From contig NZ_CALYOY010000004.1 of assembly GCF_945269915.1 (NCBI RefSeq), forward strand, positions 1-64,000: DNA of 64,000 nt. Direction: 5' to 3'. A model generated the notes under the pieces. It was given only the letters and a program-made list of their open reading frames with translations, did no database searches and was not told the origin of the DNA. This DNA comes from an uncultured Bifidobacterium sp. (lineage in GTDB: Bacteria; Actinomycetota; Actinomycetes; Actinomycetales; Bifidobacteriaceae). Positions 56,863 through 64,000 of this stretch are shown in pieces. A program made the translations under genes and the position numbers. The number at the start of each line of letters is the position of its first letter. The stretch's first letter is position 1.

Positions 56863-57549
56863 ATGGAGACGAGGGAAGAGCACCCGCTGCCTGCAGCCGA
56901 TGCCGCCCCGGGGTCGCCCGGGGAATCGCTCGACATCCCCACACCGTCCATTTCCTTCTCAAATGCGGACGGGGATGATCCCGACCTTGGCGATTCCCGA
57001 CAGGAGGATGAGGAGTGGATCGGCAGGATTCTGGCGACGCGTTCCTCGCGGGCGGCCGACGACCTGGTCCGGAAGTACTACGATGACATCCTCGCTTACA
57101 TCCGGGTCCAGGTGGGCGAGCGTGAGGAGACCATGAACCTGACCCAGGAGACCTTCATCGCCGCCTTGCGGTCGTTGGGGAATTACGACCCGGGCAGGTC
57201 CGGCTTCAGGACCTGGCTCCATCGCATCGCCACCTACAAGGTGATCGACTACTGGCGAGCCCGTCGTCGACGGTTCCGCCGGAATACCTGGGAAGCACGG
57301 GGTCCGCTCGCTGCGGAGACGACCGATCCGTCGGACAGGGCCCTGGATGAGGATCTGGTTCGGCGGATCGAGAACCGTGTCTCCGTCGCCCCGATCCAGA
57401 CCCAGGAGGTCTTCCGTCTGCACCTCTACGGAGGGTATGGGTTCGCCCGGATAGCCCGGATGAATGGAGAACCCGAAGGAACGGTCAAAGCGCGTTATTA
57501 CCGCCTCGTAGAGGGGCTGAGAAAGGAATTTGGCCATGAACGACTTTGA
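56863..57549 (+). CDS. ECF-type RNA polymerase sigma factor
   Basis: A 228-residue sigma-70 family regulator. An acidic, probably flexible N-terminus of ~50 residues precedes region 2 (DDLVRKYYDDILAYI ... LTQETFIAALRSL ... FRTWLHRIATYKVIDYWR). A linker and region 4 follow (TQEVFRLHLYGGYGFARIA ... GTVKARYYRLVEGLRK). The start at 56863 is fixed by AAGGAGG seven bases upstream. The next gene overlaps its last 14 bases, so the two are coupled. No classical anti-sigma (zinc-binding or RsiW-like) is seen; the overlapping membrane protein may fill that role. Confidence 0.92.
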   Translation: METREEHPLPAADAAPGSPGESLDIPTPSISFSNADGDDPDLGDSRQEDEEWIGRILATRSSRAADDLVRKYYDDILAYIRVQVGEREETMNLTQETFIAALRSLGNYDPGRSGFRTWLHRIATYKVIDYWRARRRRFRRNTWEARGPLAAETTDPSDRALDEDLVRRIENRVSVAPIQTQEVFRLHLYGGYGFARIARMNGEPEGTVKARYYRLVEGLRKEFGHERL

Positions 57550-58423
57550 ACCGGATGTACGTCCCATCCTGATGGCCATGAGGGGGGCCGATGCCGAACC
57601 GGATACGGGCGCGGTGGCCGCAGGGGAGCGAATGCCCGTGTGGGACGAAGCGGAATACGGGCAACGGGAACGGTCCATCAGGATGATCAGGCGGAAGGGT
57701 CTGGAGAAAAGGCCAGGTCTGGTCAGAACCTTGGTGGGCGTGATCCGTTCCCTGGGGTTGCGGAACCTCCTGTTCGGACTCTGGGACTGCGTCTTCATCG
57801 GTCTGATCGCCTCCATCGTGATTTGGGCGGCCATCATCGGCGGGGTCAGTCAGACCCACTGGCTCAACAGGACCGATAGGCTCTTCGGCCTGGTCGTACC
57901 GGTCTTCGTCTGCTCCCCGGCCCTTTTCCTGGTCGTGCATTTCCTGGTGGTGGTCAAGGAGCGCAACCTGAATACCCTGAACCTGATCAGGACCTGCAGG
58001 TGGTCCTTCCGTCAAATAGCCACGGTGAGGATGTTCCTCTTCGGTATGGTCAGCATGATGGTCTCCTCCCTGGCCACGGTCCTCCTGGTGCGGACGGCCA
58101 ATCCGGGACTGCCGACCATGATCATTCTGGGAATCTGCTTCTCCTCCCTTTTTCTCTTCTCCCTGCTGCAGATGTGGGCGGAGGGGCACCTGCATACCGT
58201 TCCGGCAATGGTCCTGGTTCCCGCCCTCTGGATTCTCGCCGGTCTGGTCATCCAACTGATGCGATCCGAAATCGCCCCCTACCTGATGGCCATTCCACCC
58301 ATCCTCAGTCTGGCGACAGGCCTGACCCTGCTGGCGGTCTTCCTGGTGGTCCTGCACCGATACTGCACCGGAGACCGACTGGAGAAAAGGGTGGAAAACC
58401 TTGGAAGGCCGGTGATGGCATGA
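57536..58423 (+). CDS. Six-helix membrane protein coupled to the sigma factor
   Basis: A 295-residue protein. About 85 cytoplasmic, charged N-terminal residues are followed by roughly six membrane segments; a short basic tail ends it. I recognise no family. The start at 57536 has GAAAGGAA seven bases upstream and overlaps the sigma gene by 14 bases. The long cytoplasmic head and the coupling suggest a membrane anti-sigma or sensor, or an accessory of the transporters downstream; neither is shown by motif. Confidence 0.75.
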   Translation: MNDFEPDVRPILMAMRGADAEPDTGAVAAGERMPVWDEAEYGQRERSIRMIRRKGLEKRPGLVRTLVGVIRSLGLRNLLFGLWDCVFIGLIASIVIWAAIIGGVSQTHWLNRTDRLFGLVVPVFVCSPALFLVVHFLVVVKERNLNTLNLIRTCRWSFRQIATVRMFLFGMVSMMVSSLATVLLVRTANPGLPTMIILGICFSSLFLFSLLQMWAEGHLHTVPAMVLVPALWILAGLVIQLMRSEIAPYLMAIPPILSLATGLTLLAVFLVVLHRYCTGDRLEKRVENLGRPVMA

Positions 58424-58466
58424 AGGTCGGTTTACCTATCCGCAAGATGAAGGGGGAAAGGGCATC

Positions 58467-59318
58467 GTGCTGAACCTTGACCATATATCGAAGAGTTTCG
58501 GGGGCCATCGGGTCATTGACGATCTGAGTCTGACCTTCGACCTGGGGGTCCATGGGCTTCTGGCGCCCAACGGCGCGGGCAAGACCACCCTGATGCAGAT
58601 GATCGCCACCCTGATCCATCCAGACTCGGGCAGCATCACATGGCAGGGGCAGGACATCCTGGCCATGGATGAGGATTACCGCGGCCTGCTGGGATACCTA
58701 CCCCAGAAGTTCGGGTTCTATCCGGACTACAGTGCCACGGAATTCCTGATCTACATCGCCGCCCTCCAGGGGATCGGACGCAGACAGGCCAAACCCCTGG
58801 TGGCCGACCTCCTGGAGATGGTGGGGCTGGGTGACCGGGCGGGACAACGGATGAAGACCTTCTCGGGCGGCATGATCCAGCGAGTGGGGTTGGCCCAGAC
58901 CATGATCAACGACCCCGACCTGATCGTCCTCGATGAGCCGACGGCCGGACTCGACCCCCGGGAGCGGGTCCGTTTCCGTAGTCTCGTTCATTCTTTGGCC
59001 CAGGATCGGATCATCATCCTATCCACCCATATCGTCTCCGATCTGGAGACCATCGCCGATCGGGTCATCATGCTCAAGGATGGGAGGGTCCGCTGCAACC
59101 TTTCGCCGGGCCGGATCAGCGGCAGGCTGGAGGGAAAAATATTCCTGGTCCCCACCGGCTACCGCCTGGAAGAAGGGCAAGCCCTTCTGGAGGAGGAACA
59201 CGAGGGCGGGGAGACCAGCCTCAGAATCTACTCACCCTGGCCTCCGGATCAGGGACAGGTCGTGACACCTAACCTGGAGGATGCCTTTTTGGTGGTCTAC
59301 GGGGATGAGAGGTCATGA
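58467..59318 (+). CDS. ABC transporter ATP-binding protein
   Basis: A 283-residue ATPase: Walker A APNGAGKTT, signature FSGGMIQRV, Walker B LIVLDEPTAGLD, and His switch in ILSTHIVSD. A C-terminal extension of ~75 residues follows, as in ABC-2-type exporters. The start codon is GTG at 58467 with a purine-rich GGGGGAAAGGG upstream. It partners the permease at 59542. It lies 43 bases after the sigma-linked membrane gene. Confidence 0.93.
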   Translation: MLNLDHISKSFGGHRVIDDLSLTFDLGVHGLLAPNGAGKTTLMQMIATLIHPDSGSITWQGQDILAMDEDYRGLLGYLPQKFGFYPDYSATEFLIYIAALQGIGRRQAKPLVADLLEMVGLGDRAGQRMKTFSGGMIQRVGLAQTMINDPDLIVLDEPTAGLDPRERVRFRSLVHSLAQDRIIILSTHIVSDLETIADRVIMLKDGRVRCNLSPGRISGRLEGKIFLVPTGYRLEEGQALLEEEHEGGETSLRIYSPWPPDQGQVVTPNLEDAFLVVYGDERS

Positions 59319-59542
59319 TGGTCTTCCGGTCCCTCGAAGTCCATGACGGGGATGCCAACCGATTCCTCCGCAATCCCGCCCCGGCATCCACAGGTCCGGT
59401 ACCCGCCTGGCGGGGCGGATGGGTCATGTTCCCGTTCGGGGATGACTTCCCCTGCGTCTTTGCGGACCCAGGAGGGCGTGCGGATGCGCACGGACCGCGA
59501 AGAGAGGGCAGGCTGTCGCCTTCCTGGGGAGGGTGTCTCTGA
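59315..59542 (+). CDS. Possible small coupled ORF between ATPase and permease
   Basis: A 75-codon frame whose ATG overlaps the ATPase stop (ATGA) and whose TGA overlaps the permease ATG by one base (TGATG); AGAGG lies before it. It exactly fills the only gap in this row. The product is Gly/Pro/Arg-rich with no membrane segment and no recognised domain. It may be a real small protein, a translational coupler, or an accident in G+C-rich DNA. Confidence 0.4.
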   Translation: MMVFRSLEVHDGDANRFLRNPAPASTGPVPAWRGGWVMFPFGDDFPCVFADPGGRADAHGPRREGRLSPSWGGCL

Positions 59543-60786
59543 TGAGATGGACGACGGTCAGAAACGAGATGCGCCATCTTCTGGGGCCGTCCTTCTGGAT
59601 GACCCTGGTCCTGTCCCTCGCCTTTGTGGCCTGTCTGAATCTGGCCATGTACGACCAGGTTCCCACAGGGGATGCCCGGCATGAGGTGGCGGAGCATGGC
59701 CCCACGGCCACCCGGGCCTTCATGGCCGAGAAGGAGGGGGAGGCCCGGGGACTTGAACCGATGGTTTCCCGGGAGATGGAGTCCCTTAACCCCCAGGCCC
59801 GTGAACTGGGGGTGGTGGATTACCCGTCTGCCAGGGAGCTGGTCGACTCGGTACGGGGCGAGAAGCAGGCCGATCCCTCCCTCCCCGATTCCGCAAGAGG
59901 CAGATTGGTGGAGCGCATAGTATCCCAGCCTGCTTACAGCCGGCTTGCCGACTGCCATGATGCCATGGATGCGTACCTGCGGTGTAATCGTCATACCCTG
60001 ATACTGGCGGCCGTGAACCAGACGGGCAGGGAGGGGGGCCAAGGATCCACAGGTGGGGGAGGGGCCGGACAGGGAAGGGTAATCCTGCCCGGAACCGTGG
60101 AGGGGCGGGTCGATGACCTGGCCGGGCAATGCAAGGCGGGCATGGGTCTGGCCGCTCCCAGACTCCTGAGCTACACCCAGAGCAACTTCCGTGTTTCGAT
60201 GTATCTGGTCCCCCTCCTGGCGGCCCTGGCCATCACGGCTCCCCGTCTGACCAGGGACCGGGTCCGGAAGGTTCGCCAGACCCAATGGACAACACGGACC
60301 GGTAGACTCCTGCCCGGGCTGCAGGTGGTCACCCTGGTTGGTGCCGCCCTCCTGATGATGCTCATGGTGACAGCGGGATCCTTCCTGATGTGGCTCCCCA
60401 AGATCCATGGCCTCGACGGCCTCCCCGTTTTCGATGGGAGCAGACTGCCCTGGTTCACCTGGTCTCTGGGAGGATATCTGGCTGCGTTCATCCCGCTCTG
60501 CCTCATATCGGCCCTGACGGACACGCTTCTGGTCATCTGGATTTCCATGCACTGCCGTACCGACACCCGTCTGGTGCTGATTTCGGTTCCCCTGGTGGTG
60601 GCAATCTCCTTCTGGTCCATCGACCGGCTCCTGGTCGATCCGTACTGCATCGGCAATCCACTGAGCCGGTTTCTGCCCTTTCCGGGTATCGAATGCGTTG
60701 TCTGCCTGGGTCTCTTCGTCATGGCCGGCCTTCTCTGCTGGTGTTCGGCTCGAAGAATCCACAGGCAATCAACCATCGGCCTCTGA
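59542..60786 (+). CDS. ABC transporter permease (ABC-2 type)
   Basis: A 414-residue membrane protein. One helix lies at about 20-36, a large external domain of ~160 residues follows (37-200), then about five helices in the second half. This layout is typical of ABC-2-like export permeases paired with the preceding ATPase. ATG at 59542 follows GGGGAGGG at eight bases; the earlier GTG at 59533 overlaps that site and is disfavoured. The substrate is unknown. The next ATPase begins 55 bases later. Confidence 0.82.
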   Translation: MRWTTVRNEMRHLLGPSFWMTLVLSLAFVACLNLAMYDQVPTGDARHEVAEHGPTATRAFMAEKEGEARGLEPMVSREMESLNPQARELGVVDYPSARELVDSVRGEKQADPSLPDSARGRLVERIVSQPAYSRLADCHDAMDAYLRCNRHTLILAAVNQTGREGGQGSTGGGGAGQGRVILPGTVEGRVDDLAGQCKAGMGLAAPRLLSYTQSNFRVSMYLVPLLAALAITAPRLTRDRVRKVRQTQWTTRTGRLLPGLQVVTLVGAALLMMLMVTAGSFLMWLPKIHGLDGLPVFDGSRLPWFTWSLGGYLAAFIPLCLISALTDTLLVIWISMHCRTDTRLVLISVPLVVAISFWSIDRLLVDPYCIGNPLSRFLPFPGIECVVCLGLFVMAGLLCWCSARRIHRQSTIGL

Positions 60787-60841
60787 AATGGATCATCGAC
60801 AACCTGCCGTATCCGCGGCGACAATGAAAGGTACATTCATC

Positions 60842-61579
60842 ATGTTTGAACCACCGTTGAAGATGGAAAGGGTCTCCTACCACTACCGGGCGGGGAGCTC
60901 GGGAATAGACCGGATCGACCTGCAGTGTCCGGCAGGGTCCTGGACGGCGGTCATGGGGCCATCCGGGGCCGGGAAATCCACCCTGCTCTACTGCGCCTCG
61001 GGACTCTTGCCGGTCCAGGAAGGATCGGTCAAGATCGCGGGCCGTGATATCGCCGGAATGAAGGACTCGGCCCTGACCCGGATGCGGCGTGACCATATCG
61101 GGTTCATCTTCCAGGACTACAACCTGGTCGAGGCTTTCACCTGCCTGCAGAACGTCATGCTGCCACAGCTCTTCGGTGGCCGGGGGATTGGTTCCGCCCG
61201 GGCCCTGGAGGCCTTGCGGGTCCTGGGCCTGGATGGGTATGCAGGGCAGTATCCCGCCGACATATCCGGCGGCCAGCGGCAGCGTGTGGCCATTGCCAGG
61301 GCATTGGCCCTTCAACCGGACATGGTCTTCGCCGACGAACCCACCGGAGCATTGGATACGCGAAGTTCCGGGATGGTCCTTGATGCCTTTTCGACCATCG
61401 CGGAGGAGGGGGCAACGGTGCTCATGGTGACCCATGATCCCAACGTGGCCGCCCGGGCCCAGCGGGTGGTTTTCCTGGTCGATGGCGCCGTCCACTCGGT
61501 CTGCCAGGGGTATACGGCCGAAGAGATTGCCACACACCTGACCGGAATGACACTGACGGATGAGGTGGTGACAGGATGA
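60842..61579 (+). CDS. ABC transporter ATP-binding protein, MacB/LolD-like
   Basis: A 245-residue ATPase with Walker A GPSGAGKST, signature ISGGQRQRVAIARALA, and Walker B MVFADEPTGALD. The last is characteristic of the MacB/LolD/BceA group that partners FtsX-like permeases. ATG 60842 has AAAGGT nine bases upstream; ATG 60824 is an alternative. It overlaps the permease gene by four bases. Confidence 0.93.
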   Translation: MFEPPLKMERVSYHYRAGSSGIDRIDLQCPAGSWTAVMGPSGAGKSTLLYCASGLLPVQEGSVKIAGRDIAGMKDSALTRMRRDHIGFIFQDYNLVEAFTCLQNVMLPQLFGGRGIGSARALEALRVLGLDGYAGQYPADISGGQRQRVAIARALALQPDMVFADEPTGALDTRSSGMVLDAFSTIAEEGATVLMVTHDPNVAARAQRVVFLVDGAVHSVCQGYTAEEIATHLTGMTLTDEVVTG

Positions 61580-63675
61580 GACCGACAAGTGCAGGCCCCC
61601 AAGCCGGACATGACGAGCCGTTTGGCGGTTTCCGGCATGACGTCCCTTCCGGAGCCTTCCTGTCCGGAGGGGGTGGACACGCGTCGATTCATGGCCGCTC
61701 CTCGGGTGGCGGACCGACCTTCTTTTCCCTGGTGCGGTCCCTGGTCAGGGAACACCGGTCTTCCTACCTGGTCATGGGCCTGACCACCTTCCTGGCATCG
61801 CTCCTGACCTCGTCGACCATGCAGGTCTATCGGGCCGGGAAGGCGGAGGACGGCATGGGTGATCTGACCGGATTGAACACCTACCACCGGTACCTGTCCC
61901 GGGTTCCCTATCGGGGCATTTCCATTGTGACCATCCCGGCGCTCGCATGCTGCCTGCTGGTTTCGGTCTTCCTGGTCCTCTCTTCGGTTTCCTTCCTGGT
62001 CCAGGAACGGAGACGTGAGTACGGGATGATGCGGTTGAACGGCGCTTCCCGCTCAAGGATCACAGCCTTGGGGCTTCTGGAGTTCTCGGCCCCCCTGGCT
62101 GTGTCGAACCTGCTGGGTTGCCTGGTCGGATCCCTCCTGACCCTTCCTGTCGGGCGGTTCTATGCCGGTTCTGTGGAATTCGACAAGGCGGGGATGGTCT
62201 TTACCCCGAGGATCCGATTCTCCGTGGGGGTGGAGACCCTCATCCTGATGATGGGCACCTGTCTCCTGGGTGTCTGGATGGCCATGCGCAAGGTGGCCAA
62301 GGCCTCCCCGCTCCAACTGATGCAGGAGGCCACGGTCAGGGGCGGTCGGATTGGCTGGATCCGCTCCCTGGCCTTCCTGGTTCTTCTGGCCCTGACACTG
62401 GTGGTCGGGTTCGCCCCCCTGCCCTCCCTGACCCTGGACATGCGGAGCATGCTGGAGGTTATCCTGGTCATCACCACGGTCTACCTGGGTGCCCCCTTCC
62501 TGGTGGCGCTGTCCGTCTCGATCATCGGCCTGATCCCTGCGAAGGTCGCCGGAGGTCCGGGTCTTCTGGCCCGTCAACGCGCCCGCAGGGAGAGTGCCGG
62601 TTCGACCGCCATCGCCCTGCCGGCCATGATGATTCTGACCATTCTCATCTCCTTCGTCGCAGTCATGCAGGCAGGTTCCATAGGGGGTGCGGTCCTGCAA
62701 CTGGAGCCGCTGAAGGCGGATGTCATCGTTTCCTCGACCAAGGCGGGTGATGGATATCAGGATCCGACGGACCTGATCAGGGGGATGGCGGGAGTCCGGG
62801 CATCGAACACCTACTATTTCCAGAACTGGATGTTGGGTGGATCGGAAGACCAATCCGCCATCGTGGTCTGGGAATCCTCCGAACAGACACAGGAAAGGAA
62901 TTCTGATATCAGCCGTTTCACTCAGGTTTTGGGGAATCTGTCCGACCTGGGGCCGGGCCGGATCGCGGTCAGCGAGGATTCAGGGTATTCCCTGGGGGAC
63001 AGGGTCCGTCTCCTTGACCGTCAAGACCGGGAGCATGAGGCCCGGATTGTGGCTGTGGTGCAGCCTCCCCAGGGAATTCCCGAGCTGACGCCGCTCAGTT
63101 CCACCCCACTGTTCCTGACGGTTGATGATGCCCTGCCCAGACTTGGGGAAGACGGAATCGTGATGATGCCCATCCTTGCTTCAGACCGTGCCGGAAAGGA
63201 CCGCATCGTCTCCCGTCTGCGTAATGAGAACATGGACGGACTCAAGGTGCAGACCAGACAGGAGTACATTGATGACTTCATTCAACGTGGTCTTACCGGG
63301 CAGGTGGCCCTGACCGTCATGGTGGTCGGAGGAACGGTTCTCGCCTTGATCTTCATGATGCAATCCATCGCCATCGCGGCGGGGGAACGACGAGGTCGGA
63401 ATCGTCGGCTCCATCAGAACGGGGTTTCTCGGGCCTCCATAGTCTGGTCGGCGGTCATGGAGACCCTGACCGATGTGGTTGGTGGGGCGGTGATGGCCCT
63501 TTTGGCGGTTGCCATGGTAGAGGGTTGCCTGGCTCTGGGCTTCACGCGGTCAGGAATGTCGGCCTTCCTGACCCCTGTGCCGGTCCTTCCCTTCCTCGTG
63601 GTGACGGCTGTCCTCCTGATTGTGGCCACCCTGACCACCGTCCTCTGCAACTCGTCCAGCGATCATATGACCTGA
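61576..63675 (+). CDS. FtsX-like ABC permease
   Basis: A 699-residue permease. A polar Gly/Ser/His-rich N-terminus of ~50 residues precedes the first helix. The FtsX-like domain pattern then appears twice: helices at ~65-85, 115-140 and 160-190 and near 615-695, with intervening helices and an external domain at about 380-570. The cytoplasmic loop ERRREYGMMRLNGASRSRI is typical. Such pairs expel peptides or lipoproteins or act as bacitracin-type sensors. It is coupled to the ATPase (ATGA) and ends the row. Confidence 0.88.
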   Translation: MRPTSAGPQAGHDEPFGGFRHDVPSGAFLSGGGGHASIHGRSSGGGPTFFSLVRSLVREHRSSYLVMGLTTFLASLLTSSTMQVYRAGKAEDGMGDLTGLNTYHRYLSRVPYRGISIVTIPALACCLLVSVFLVLSSVSFLVQERRREYGMMRLNGASRSRITALGLLEFSAPLAVSNLLGCLVGSLLTLPVGRFYAGSVEFDKAGMVFTPRIRFSVGVETLILMMGTCLLGVWMAMRKVAKASPLQLMQEATVRGGRIGWIRSLAFLVLLALTLVVGFAPLPSLTLDMRSMLEVILVITTVYLGAPFLVALSVSIIGLIPAKVAGGPGLLARQRARRESAGSTAIALPAMMILTILISFVAVMQAGSIGGAVLQLEPLKADVIVSSTKAGDGYQDPTDLIRGMAGVRASNTYYFQNWMLGGSEDQSAIVVWESSEQTQERNSDISRFTQVLGNLSDLGPGRIAVSEDSGYSLGDRVRLLDRQDREHEARIVAVVQPPQGIPELTPLSSTPLFLTVDDALPRLGEDGIVMMPILASDRAGKDRIVSRLRNENMDGLKVQTRQEYIDDFIQRGLTGQVALTVMVVGGTVLALIFMMQSIAIAAGERRGRNRRLHQNGVSRASIVWSAVMETLTDVVGGAVMALLAVAMVEGCLALGFTRSGMSAFLTPVPVLPFLVVTAVLLIVATLTTVLCNSSSDHMT

Positions 63676-63765
63676 AATTGCCTGGATGACCCGGCCCGGG
63701 CATGCATCCTGTGCAAGTTCCGAGTGGGTTCGCTCCTCGGGCAGGCGGGGTGTCACAATGGAGAC

Positions 63766-64000
63766 ATGAAACGATCGATAGACAAGGCCGCCATGGTCAT
63801 CGTGACCTACAAGCGGCAGGAGCTCCTGGCCAACCTCCTTGGGTCCATCCTCAACCTGACCGTCGCCCCCTGGCGGATTGTCGTGGTTGATAATGAAAAC
63901 TCGGAGCAGACCCGTCGGCTGGTCAGCGAGTTTTCCGATAAGGTGGACGGACTCTGGGGTACCACGGTCGTGGACGGAGACGGTCAGGAACATCGTGTCG
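63766..64000 (+). CDS. Glycosyltransferase family 2, N-terminal part (cut by window end)
   Basis: The first 78 codons show MVIVTYKRQELLANLLGSI and IVVVDNENS, the nucleotide-sugar-binding start of a GT-A fold enzyme. The form is like actinobacterial galactofuranosyl/rhamnosyl transferases of cell-wall polysaccharide synthesis. ATG 63766 has only GGAGAC three bases upstream, and CACAAT lies six bases before it, so the transcript may be leaderless. The rest lies outside the window. Confidence 0.85.
   Translation, partial: MKRSIDKAAMVIVTYKRQELLANLLGSILNLTVAPWRIVVVDNENSEQTRRLVSEFSDKVDGLWGTTVVDGDGQEHRV

Overview
The window is a compact, G+C-rich chromosomal segment with tightly packed operons and no insertion sequence, prophage, integron or CRISPR signature. 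The gene set and order point to a Bifidobacterium or close relative. Indicators are a pupylation locus (ARC ATPase, Dop, Pup, PafA) with no 20S proteasome genes beside it, an ECF transporter with two ATPases and the T subunit fused in one chain, a solo groEL under CIRCE control, ATPase-less PriA, a PGKGP-loop EF-P and an actinobacterial DUF3027 gene. The genus call is inference from protein families and synteny; I ran no search. Ribosomal protein and elongation factor genes look typical and intact.

Layout. 1-2402: tRNA-His at the edge, a hypoxanthine-type DNA glycosylase, a YwiC-like membrane protein and a DUF488 protein. 2403-7194: the str operon rpsL-rpsG-fusA, then tuf behind a structured leader. 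7402-14380: efp-nusB, carAB and gmk. 14601-18231: ilvD (minus) diverging from rpoZ and metK. 18501-22627: priA, a HAD phosphatase and fmt. 22760-28608: the pupylation cluster, with a catalytically altered IMPase-like gene between dop and pup. 28716-33145: hup, an 822-residue membrane protein with a kinase-like centre, and purB. 33225-41215 (minus): uracil-DNA glycosylase, then MoxR AAA+, DUF58, a small membrane protein, two VWA proteins, another membrane protein, a WXG100-like protein and an alpha/beta hydrolase. 41338-50326: a LytR_C envelope protein, cspA, groEL, an orphan WXG100 gene, a TPM-domain protein, a two-component system, a long cold-shock protein and DUF3027. 50463-53111: clpC. 53301-56559: ECF transporter with an FMN riboswitch. 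56863-63675: ECF sigma factor, membrane protein and two ABC systems. 63766-end: a truncated glycosyltransferase gene.

How the genes work together. Much of the window is translation and proteostasis: EF-G, EF-Tu, EF-P, Fmt, GroEL, ClpC and pupylation. The sequence shows matching regulatory sites: two tandem CIRCE elements before groEL, a ClgR-like site before clpC and an FMN riboswitch before a RibU-type gene. Two blocks stand out as possibly under-described. One is the translationally coupled MoxR-DUF58-VWA operon, which runs into a WXG100-like/hydrolase pair. The other is the sigma factor-membrane protein-double ABC transporter cassette, which has a candidate autoregulatory promoter and a small coupled ORF.
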